From the NCBI GenBank assembly GCA_963825595.1, contig CAWGUE010000004.1:62001-126000 (forward strand): a DNA stretch of 64,000 nt, written 5' to 3'. Source of the DNA: JARFQH01 sp963825595 (GTDB lineage Bacteria; Desulfobacterota; Desulfobacteria; Desulfobacterales; SG8-13). Shown piece by piece: positions 8,126 through 15,469 of the stretch (position 1 is its first letter; each line of letters begins with the position of its first letter). The notes under the pieces were generated by a model that saw only the letters and a program-made list of their open reading frames with translations, did not search any database and had not been told where the DNA came from. Made by a program: the position numbers and the translations under genes.

Positions 8126-8980
8126 GTGAAAAAGATCGGCATTATCGTCAAAGCGGATCCTGCTGTCGGCCTAAAAGCGGATGCTTTGGAACAATGGTTG
8201 ATAGACAAGGGAGTGGAGACCCTGCGGAATGAAAGTTGCCCGCCGCACAGCGGACAACTGACCGAAAATCTGGAACGGGCGCCCGCGGATTTGGATTGTA
8301 TTCTGGTCCTTGGTGGCGATGGTACGTTTCTGAGCGCCGTGCGCTGGATCGGAGACCAGAACATACCGATTTTGGGCGTCAAGTTCGGTGAAGTCGGTTT
8401 TCTGGCCGAAATCGCCGAAGATCGTCTCCAGTCAGTGGCAGAGACCATACTGAACGACACCTTTTCGACTCAGCCTCGAATGCGCCTGCTGGTCAGGGTG
8501 ATCCGCCAGAACCGGGAACGTGCGGTCGAGACCGTGCTCAACGACGTCGTGATCAACAAGGGAGCCCTGGCCCGGTTGGCCCACATTGAAACCCGCATAA
8601 ATGATCGGTACCTGACCACGTATCGGGCTGATGGGCTCATCATTGCCACACCAACCGGCTCGACCGCTTACTCAATGGCGGCCGGTGGGCCCGTGATCCA
8701 TCCTTCGGTGCCGGCTGTGGTCATGACCCCCATCTGCCCGTTCACTTTGACAAACCGTCCGCTGATCATACCTGATTCAGCCGCCGTGACGATCAACCTC
8801 GCAGAAAGATCAACAGACATCCTTCTCACCTTTGACGGTCAACTGGGCCTCCCCATCGATGACCGAGACACGATTGTGGTCAGTAAATCCCCCTATCCGA
8901 TCTACATGATCTCCGAGCCGAGCCAGAATTATTATGACGTTCTCAAAGCCAAGCTGAGGTGGAGCGGCGGTCGCACATGA
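8126..8980 (+). CDS. nadK: NAD kinase
   Basis: A 284-residue NAD(+)/NADH kinase that makes NADP(+) in the cytoplasm. It has the diagnostic GGDGT motif at residues 63-67 (VLGGDGTFLSAV), the LND motif at 138-140 and the glycine-rich TPTGSTAYSMAAGGP at 175-189. GTG at 8126 is chosen because GGAGAGG lies eight bases upstream and the protein then begins KKIGIIVK as in homologues. The frame stays open for another 1.1 kb upstream, but that stretch is antisense to livK and does not resemble protein. Confidence 0.92.
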   Translation: MKKIGIIVKADPAVGLKADALEQWLIDKGVETLRNESCPPHSGQLTENLERAPADLDCILVLGGDGTFLSAVRWIGDQNIPILGVKFGEVGFLAEIAEDRLQSVAETILNDTFSTQPRMRLLVRVIRQNRERAVETVLNDVVINKGALARLAHIETRINDRYLTTYRADGLIIATPTGSTAYSMAAGGPVIHPSVPAVVMTPICPFTLTNRPLIIPDSAAVTINLAERSTDILLTFDGQLGLPIDDRDTIVVSKSPYPIYMISEPSQNYYDVLKAKLRWSGGRT

Positions 8981-9179
8981 CAGCGCTTTCAGAAACGCCT
9001 TTTATGGCTCTATTTCGGCATCATGCTCAGAATTTAATCCTCGAAATATTCAGTATATTCCTGCGGTTAAATTTTCGCCGGTCTTGAGCGTGAGCAAAAA
9101 TGGACATTTCCCGAAGGTACACACATTTAACGACCACCGTTTGCCGGCCTATCAGGGCTGCGACCAGATGGACGCCCCT

Positions 9180-10435
9180 CTAAGTGCCCATCTCCCAGGA
9201 AGACAGGTATTTTTTCTGTTGTGCGGTCAGGGTATCGATTTTCGTGCCCATCGCGGCCAACTTTTCCTTCGCAATCTGCCGATCAATTTTTTCAGGCACC
9301 GGATGTACATTTTTAGAAAGGCGGCTGTTGTTCTGCACCATGTATTCGATGCTGAGCGCCTGATTGGCAAAACTCATGTCCATGACACTCGAGGGATGCC
9401 CTTCAGCTGCTGCAAGGTTTATCAAGCGGCCTTCACCCAATACATTGATACGCCGACCGTTCTTAAGCACATATTCTTCCACGAAGGGCCGGATGGCGCG
9501 CCGCGTTTTGGTGATGGTCTGCAGGCCGTCGAGATCGAGCTCAACATTGAAGTGCCCTGAGTTGGACACGATCGCGCCGTCTTTCATGAGTTGAAAGTGC
9601 TCCTTGCGGATCACGGAAATGTTGCCCGTCAGGGTGCAGAAAAAATCACCGACAGCGGCCGCTTTGCGGATGGGCATGACCGTGAAGCCGTCCATAACCG
9701 CTTCGATGGCACGCAGGGGGTTGATTTCGGTGACAATCACGTTGGCGCCCATGCCGCGGGCACGCATGGCCACCCCTCTGCCGCACCAGCCATAGCCGCA
9801 GACGACAAAATTCGAACCGGCGAGCAGGCGGTTGGTGGCCCGAATGATACCATCGACCGTGCTTTGTCCCGTGCCGTACCGATTGTCAAAGAAGTGTTTG
9901 GTTTGGGCGTCGTTGACCGCAATAATCGGATACTGCAATACACCCTCTGCGGCCATGCTCCGCAGCCGTATCACCCCGGTGGTGGTCTCCTCGGTGCCGC
10001 CCTTCACGTGAGGGAGCAGTTCCGAGCGCTCGGATGCAGGGTGGAAACCAGGTCCGCCCCGTCATCCATCGTATAATGGGGCTTGAAATCCAGAGCGGCA
10101 TTGATGTGGGCATAGTACGTCTTGTTGTTCTCGCCTTTAATGGCAAAAACCGAAATCCGGTCGTTTTTCACCAGGGAAGCGGCCGCGTCATCCTGAGTGC
10201 TCAATGGATTCGAGGCGCACAGAATCACCTGGGCACCACCGGCTTTCAACGTCTGCATCAGGGATGCCGTTTCCGTCGTTACGTGAAGGCAGGCGGCGAT
10301 GCGCACACCTTTTAGCGGTTTATCCTTTTCAAACCGTTTTCGAATCCGGTCCAGAACCATCATGTTCTGATCGGCCCATTCGATTCGAAGCGCCCCCTCT
10401 TTTGCCAGTTTGAGATCCTTTACATCATAATCCAT
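9180..10435 (-). pseudogene. ahcY: adenosylhomocysteinase (ahcY) split by a one-base frameshift
   Basis: Two adjacent frames together make a full S-adenosylhomocysteine hydrolase of about 418 residues, which splits S-adenosylhomocysteine into homocysteine and adenosine and so relieves product inhibition of methyltransferases. The first frame (10435 down to 10004) holds the substrate-binding part (LHVTTETA, CASNPLSTQDD); the second (from about 10034 down to 9180) holds GGTEETTTGV, the NAD site VCGYGWCGRGVA and the conserved C-terminal tail. Between them the sequence reads CAT-CC-GAG where the family expects His-Ser-Glu, so one base is missing near 10032-10033. A good ribosome-binding site (AAGGAGA) precedes ATG 10435. 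It sits 28 bases after metK, the same pathway. An otherwise perfect sequence suggests a recent mutation or a sequencing error. Confidence 0.88.
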
Positions 10436-10463
10436 TATTTTTAGATTCTCCTTACATTGATTA

Positions 10464-11630
10464 TTAATCAGCCATTTCGCGCATTTTATCCGCCATATCG
10501 GTTTGTTCCCAACTGAACTCGGGTTCGGTGCGGCCGAAGTGGCCGTATGCGGCGGTTTTTCGGTAAATTGGTCGCCTCAAATCGAGATACTCGATGATGG
10601 CGGCCGGCCGCAGGTCGAAACATTTCCTGATGATGTCTTTTATCCGGCTTTTACTAACCTTACCCGTTCCCATGGTATCCACCATCAAAGAGACCGGTTC
10701 GGCCACACCGATGGCATAGGCGATTTGAATCTCGCATTTTTCGGATAGGCCGGCGGCAACGATATTTTTAGCGATGTGCCTGGCCATGTAGGATCCGCTG
10801 CGGTCGACCTTCGAGGGGTCTTTACCGGAAAAACAACCGCCGCCGTGGCTGCCCTGACCGCCATAGGTGTCGACGATGATTTTACGACCGGTCAAACCAC
10901 AGTCCCCCATGGGGCCGCCGACGACAAACCGGCCGGTGGCGTTTATATAATAGCGCGTGTCCCCATCAACCATGTCTTGCGGCAGAACTTTGTTGATAAC
11001 GCTTTTGATGATTGCATCCCGTAAAAACTCGTATTCGACGTCCGGCTTGTGCTGAGCGGCAATGACCACGGCATCGATTCGTTTTGGAACGCCGTTTTCA
11101 TATTCCACCGTTACTTGTGACTTGCCGTCCGGCCTGAGAAAATCAAGCGACCCGTTCTTCCTGACTTCAGCCAATCGGCGGCAGATCTGGTGGGCCAGCA
11201 TGATTGGCAGGGGCATCAGTTCGGGGGTTTCATTGCAGGCATATCCGAACATAAGACCTTGGTCGCCCGCACCTTGCTCTTTGTAGAGCCCGTTGCCCTT
11301 ATCGACGCCCTGGGCGATATCCAGGGATTGATGATCGATGCTGGTGATAACGCTGCACGTCTGCCAGTCGAATCCCATCAAAGACGAGTGGTAGCCGATG
11401 TCTTTTATCGTATCACGGACGATCTGGGGCATTTCCACGTAAGTATTGGTAGTGATCTCACCGGCGATAAACGCCAGTCCGGTTGTCACCAATGTTTCGC
11501 ATGCCACGCGACAGTTTTTGTCATTCGCGATGATGGCATCCAGGATGGCGTCGGATATCTGGTCGGCGACCTTGTCCGGGTGCCCTTCGGTGACCGATTC
11601 GGAAGTGAAGAAAAATTGCTCTTTTTCCAT
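10464..11630 (-). CDS. metK: S-adenosylmethionine synthase
   Basis: A 388-residue methionine adenosyltransferase that makes S-adenosylmethionine from methionine and ATP. It starts FTSESVTEGHPDKVADQISDA, has the ATP motif GAGDQGLMFGYACNE, and the phosphate loop GGGCFSGKDPSKVDRSG (Cys where many enzymes have Ala). The ribosome-binding site AAAGGA precedes ATG 11630. It is followed by ahcY in the same direction, so the two form an activated-methyl-cycle operon. panC lies 95 bases upstream and may be co-transcribed. Confidence 0.95.
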   Translation of the reverse strand: MEKEQFFFTSESVTEGHPDKVADQISDAILDAIIANDKNCRVACETLVTTGLAFIAGEITTNTYVEMPQIVRDTIKDIGYHSSLMGFDWQTCSVITSIDHQSLDIAQGVDKGNGLYKEQGAGDQGLMFGYACNETPELMPLPIMLAHQICRRLAEVRKNGSLDFLRPDGKSQVTVEYENGVPKRIDAVVIAAQHKPDVEYEFLRDAIIKSVINKVLPQDMVDGDTRYYINATGRFVVGGPMGDCGLTGRKIIVDTYGGQGSHGGGCFSGKDPSKVDRSGSYMARHIAKNIVAAGLSEKCEIQIAYAIGVAEPVSLMVDTMGTGKVSKSRIKDIIRKCFDLRPAAIIEYLDLRRPIYRKTAAYGHFGRTEPEFSWEQTDMADKMREMAD

Positions 11631-11725
11631 GAGTGGTCCTTTCCAGTGTCAAAATTATAGTCAATAATCATCTGTTATGCTTCAAATTTTACCGTCACAC
11701 CGAGACATTTGTTCGGTACATTGCA

Positions 11726-12598
11726 TTATGCGGCGTCGGCGGCTCCGGTATGCACCGTGAGCATCATATTGTCGATCAGGCGCGTTTTGCCAACCCTGAC
11801 GGCCAGGGCCATCAGCGCCGATTGTTCGATCCGCTTCAAATCTGCAAGCGTTTCCGGATCGCAGATTGTCAGATAATCGATGTCGGTTTCGGACTGGCTT
11901 TCAATCAGCCTTCTTGTTTCGTCCACAATGAGAGCGGCTTCCCGCACGCCCTTTGCAACCATTTCTTTGGCCAGCAAAAGGGCTCTGTACAGCGTCAATG
12001 CAGCAGGGCGTTGAGCGGCGGACAAGTAGGCATTGCGGGAACTCATTGCTAAACCGTCAGGTTCACGGACAATCGGTGCGCTGATAATCTCGATACCGAT
12101 ATTCAGATCCAATGCCATCCTTTTGATAATCAGTAACTGCTGGTAGTCCTTCTCGCCGAACACGGCGACGTGGGGGCGGACGATATTGAAAAGCTTATTA
12201 ACGATAGTGGCGACGCCGGTAAAAAATACCGGTCGCGACAAGCCGCAGAGGTGGTTCGGAAGGCGTTCCAACCCTACGTAGGTTTCGTAACCTTCCGGGT
12301 AGAGATCGCCGGTTGTCGGGGTAAAGACCAGATCCACATTTTCTTTGCTGCAGAGCTCGAGATCACGTTGCAGATTCCTCGGATAGGTCTCAAAATCTTC
12401 ATTAGGACCGAACTGGGCGGGATTGACGAAGATACTCGCCACCAGAACATCAGCGGTTTTACGGCCGATTCGCATCAGTGACAGGTGCCCTTCATGCAGA
12501 AAACCCATGGTCGGAACAAAGGCGATCCGGCGGCCAGCCTGCCAGAAACCATCAGCAGTGTTTCGCATTTCGTCAATCGTTGAAATTATCTTTACCAT
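11726..12598 (-). CDS. panC: pantothenate synthetase (pantoate--beta-alanine ligase)
   Basis: A 290-residue enzyme that joins pantoate and beta-alanine with ATP, the last step of pantothenate (coenzyme A precursor) synthesis. Signatures are VPTMGFLHEGHLSLM (HIGH-type nucleotide-binding motif), FVNPAQFGPNEDFETYPR, VFGEKDYQQL and the AMSSRNAYLS loop. All key residues are present. A promoter-like sequence lies 28-56 bases upstream, and the gene is divergent from the antiporter gene. Confidence 0.94.
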   Translation of the reverse strand: MVKIISTIDEMRNTADGFWQAGRRIAFVPTMGFLHEGHLSLMRIGRKTADVLVASIFVNPAQFGPNEDFETYPRNLQRDLELCSKENVDLVFTPTTGDLYPEGYETYVGLERLPNHLCGLSRPVFFTGVATIVNKLFNIVRPHVAVFGEKDYQQLLIIKRMALDLNIGIEIISAPIVREPDGLAMSSRNAYLSAAQRPAALTLYRALLLAKEMVAKGVREAALIVDETRRLIESQSETDIDYLTICDPETLADLKRIEQSALMALAVRVGKTRLIDNMMLTVHTGAADAA

Positions 12599-12625
12599 GT
12601 TGCCTCATCGAAATTTAAACCACTT

Positions 12626-12654
12626 AGACTAATTAACATACTTTATTTTGTCAA
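12626..12654 (-). promoter_or_regulatory. promoter upstream of panC
   Basis: Minus strand TTGACA (12649-12654) and TAGTCT (12626-12631), 17-base spacer, 28 bases from the panC ATG. It may also serve metK and ahcY. On the plus strand a TTGACA at 12751-12756 could be part of the promoter of the divergent antiporter gene, but its -10 is poor. Confidence 0.5.
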
Positions 12655-12896
12655 CTAAGCGCGTCTTTTTTTGACTGACGGGCGGTTTTTTACCCCCGCC
12701 CCCCATGCAGACCCTATGCACCCGTGTGTGCGGCAACCATCTTTCTTTACTTGACATGTCATTATATATCTGGTGAATCTGGTAGCCTGAATCGTCGGTG
12801 CCGGAACCATTGAAGAGAAAGGTGCCGGTATTCAACTGCATTCAGGGCCATAGTCCCAAAGGAAACGTGGAACCTACTGCTGAAAGGGAGCGGGCG

Positions 12897-14462
12897 ATGA
12901 AATTGGTAATACAGGTGATGGCCTTTTTTTTCATAATCCTGTCGGCACCATTCACAACAGCAGGTACTCCCGGGCATGAGGCTCAAAATGTGGCCGTCGC
13001 CCGCGCTTCAGACGAACAAGGCCATCTGTCGGCGATCGCCCTTGCGGCCACCGGTTCAGGCTCCGGTCACGGTGTGGAGACCACTGCCGACTCCTCCGGA
13101 AATGACGGCGGCCACGGTCATGAAAACCTCGGTGAAGGCCTGCCCCTCTGGAGCTGCATACCCTTCGCCGGAATGCTGCTGTCGATCGCCCTGTTTCCCC
13201 TTCTGGCCCCCGGTTTTTGGCATCACCATTTCGGCAAGGTTAGTGCATTTTGGGCCGCGATGCTCGGCATTCCATTTCTGTTTGCCTACCGGGGGCTTGC
13301 CGTTTATGAAATCCTGCATATTATCCTGGCCGATTACGTGCCTTTCATCATTCTGCTCTGGTCACTTTATACCGTTTCGGGTGGCATTCTCCTGCGCGGC
13401 ACATTGCGCGGCACGCCGGTTCTCAATACGGCCATTTTGTTGATCGGTACCCTGCTGGCCTCCTGGATGGGCACCACCGGGGCCGCCATGCTGCTGATCC
13501 GGCCATTTCTGCGAGCCAACACCCATCGAAAGAACCGGACATTCATGGTCGTTTTTTTTATTTTTCTGGTTGCCAATGTGGGCGGGTCGTTAACACCGCT
13601 CGGCGACCCGCCCCTTTTTCTGGGGTTTCTGCACGGCGTATCGTTTTTCTGGACATTCAATATCCTGCCGCACATGCTGGTGGTTGCCGTTCTGCTTCTG
13701 CTGATCTACTTTCTGCTAGATACATATTATTATCGCAAGGAGGGAATTAAAGCCCCCGACGACGGGGTCAAAGAGCCCTTGCGGCTGGGGGGAATACATA
13801 ATTTCATCTTTCTTGCCGGTGTTGTCGGATCCGTTCTGATGAGCGGTATCGTCGACTGGGGCGACGTCAACACCTTCGGCATTCATCGCGCGATTCAGGA
13901 TTGGGTGCGAGACGGACTGCTGATCGGCATGGGAATCCTGTCAATGGTAACGACTTCGATTGCGATTCGAGAGGACAACGATTTTACCTGGTTTCCCATC
14001 ATCGAGGTCGCCTACCTTTTTATCGGGATTTTCATTACGATGATTCCGTGCCTGCTCATTCTCAAAGCCGGATCGCAAGGGGCTCTGGCATTTCTAATCG
14101 CCGGTGTCAAGCAGCCGGGCCATTATTTTTGGGTGACCGGTGGGTTATCGGCTTTTCTGGACAATGCACCGACATATCTTACCTTTTTTAACACTGCGCT
14201 CGGTAGTTTTTTTCCCGGGATGGCGGAAGCCGAAGCGGTGCCGCTCTTGATGACTGAGAAAGCGGTGTATCTAAAAGCCATCTCCGCCGGAGCGGTTTTT
14301 TTCGGTGCCTGCAGCTACATCGGAAATGCGCCCAACTTTATGGTGAGATCGATAGCGGAAGAGGCCGGAACGCCGATGCCGAGCTTTTTCGGATATATTC
14401 TCCGATACAGCCTCATCTTTCTGATACCCAGCTTTGTGATTGTCACCCTGATTTTCTTTTAA
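12897..14462 (+). CDS. NhaD/ArsB-superfamily sodium:proton antiporter-like membrane protein
   Basis: A 521-residue membrane protein with about twelve hydrophobic segments and an N-terminal signal-like segment. A His/Gly/Asp-rich periplasmic stretch (SGSGHGVETTADSSGNDGGHGHE) precedes the first core helix. Core motifs such as LASWMGTTGAAMLLIRP, NVGGSLTPLGDPPLFLGFL and FLDNAPTYLTFFN are those of the ion transporter superfamily holding NhaD Na+/H+ antiporters and ArsB. The TPLGDPP and DNAPTYL motifs match the NhaD-like group. ATG 12897 follows GGGAG. The downstream universal stress protein gene starts 18 bases later, so they are co-transcribed. The transported ion is inferred, not shown. Confidence 0.8.
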   Translation: MKLVIQVMAFFFIILSAPFTTAGTPGHEAQNVAVARASDEQGHLSAIALAATGSGSGHGVETTADSSGNDGGHGHENLGEGLPLWSCIPFAGMLLSIALFPLLAPGFWHHHFGKVSAFWAAMLGIPFLFAYRGLAVYEILHIILADYVPFIILLWSLYTVSGGILLRGTLRGTPVLNTAILLIGTLLASWMGTTGAAMLLIRPFLRANTHRKNRTFMVVFFIFLVANVGGSLTPLGDPPLFLGFLHGVSFFWTFNILPHMLVVAVLLLLIYFLLDTYYYRKEGIKAPDDGVKEPLRLGGIHNFIFLAGVVGSVLMSGIVDWGDVNTFGIHRAIQDWVRDGLLIGMGILSMVTTSIAIREDNDFTWFPIIEVAYLFIGIFITMIPCLLILKAGSQGALAFLIAGVKQPGHYFWVTGGLSAFLDNAPTYLTFFNTALGSFFPGMAEAEAVPLLMTEKAVYLKAISAGAVFFGACSYIGNAPNFMVRSIAEEAGTPMPSFFGYILRYSLIFLIPSFVIVTLIFF

Positions 14463-14480
14463 CGCACAGGAGCGGAAGCC

Positions 14481-15368
14481 ATGAAAATAGAAAAAGTGCT
14501 TTTTCATACGCGGTTCCGGGACCTGGCCTTCAACGCTCTCGAGGCCGTTCTTGAACTGAAGAAGGCCGCCCTGAAGGAAATCGTTTTAACCAGCATCATC
14601 CCGAGGGAGGAGGTTGCGTTCGTTCCTTACGGCGGCTACCTGAAAGATGAAGAGAAGCGATTAGAGGAAGTTGCCCGGCTGCGCTTTGAGCAGTGGCAGG
14701 AGAACATTGCTGAAAAGGGGGTCCGTTGTACGATCAGAATTGAAACCGGATCCGTTAACGGCAAAATACTGTCGGTCGCGGAAGAGGAAAACGTCGATCT
14801 GATCGTGACAGGCCGCAAAAAGCGAAATGCCTTTGAGAAAATCTACGTGGGCACCCATGTTCTCGATATCCTGCGGCGCAGCCCCCTGCCGGTTCTGATG
14901 GGCAAATACATGGTGCAGTATGAATGGGCCGGAGAAATCCTGACGCGGGTCAACGATCACATATTCGAGACCCCCCTTTTGGCGACCGACTGGTCGGAGC
15001 CGTCAGAGCATGCCCTCGAGGTGCTCAAATCTTTTAAAGGGCTGGCGCAGAAGGCCATCGTTCTTCATAATATCGACGACAAGTTGTCAAAGGGTATGGA
15101 GATGGCGGCCTTGAAGGAAATCGAGGACGAGAGTAAAAAACGGCTGGCGGCTTATAGCCGACGCCTCAATGAAGCGGGAGTGACCGCTGAGACCGGCCTT
15201 TCCATCGGCAAAACGGTCTCTGAAATCATACGGCAATCCCGGGAGCGCAAAGCCACCCTGATCGTCATGGGGCGTACCGGTAAAGACTGGTTCCAGGAAT
15301 ACTGGCTGGGCGGCGTTTCACACAGAGTGGCGGAGATTTCCGAACTTCCGGTGCTCCTTGTTCCCTGA
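14481..15368 (+). CDS. tandem-domain universal stress protein
   Basis: A 295-residue cytoplasmic protein with two UspA domains (about 1-140 and 160-295). Each half ends with the ATP-binding type loop: VTGRKKRNAFEKIYVG in the first and VMGRTGKDWFQEYWLGG in the second, followed by PVLLVP. Such proteins bind ATP or AMP and modulate stress responses and transporters. AGGAG precedes ATG 14481. It follows the antiporter by 18 bases, suggesting it regulates or responds to that transporter. A paralogue of the same length lies at 20530-21411. Confidence 0.85.
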   Translation: MKIEKVLFHTRFRDLAFNALEAVLELKKAALKEIVLTSIIPREEVAFVPYGGYLKDEEKRLEEVARLRFEQWQENIAEKGVRCTIRIETGSVNGKILSVAEEENVDLIVTGRKKRNAFEKIYVGTHVLDILRRSPLPVLMGKYMVQYEWAGEILTRVNDHIFETPLLATDWSEPSEHALEVLKSFKGLAQKAIVLHNIDDKLSKGMEMAALKEIEDESKKRLAAYSRRLNEAGVTAETGLSIGKTVSEIIRQSRERKATLIVMGRTGKDWFQEYWLGGVSHRVAEISELPVLLVP

Positions 15369-15469
15369 AGAAAATTTGTTTCACAAAGACCCATTGACAG
15401 CATCGGGAAGGCATTGAGCCTAACCCGATTCATTAATTATCCGGGCAGCTCCAATCGGTTTGAGCCATC

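Noticed and set aside
11631..11725. SAM riboswitch upstream of metK
   Set aside because: The gap is only 95 bases and shows no SAM riboswitch core; a TATAAT is present but its -35 is poor.
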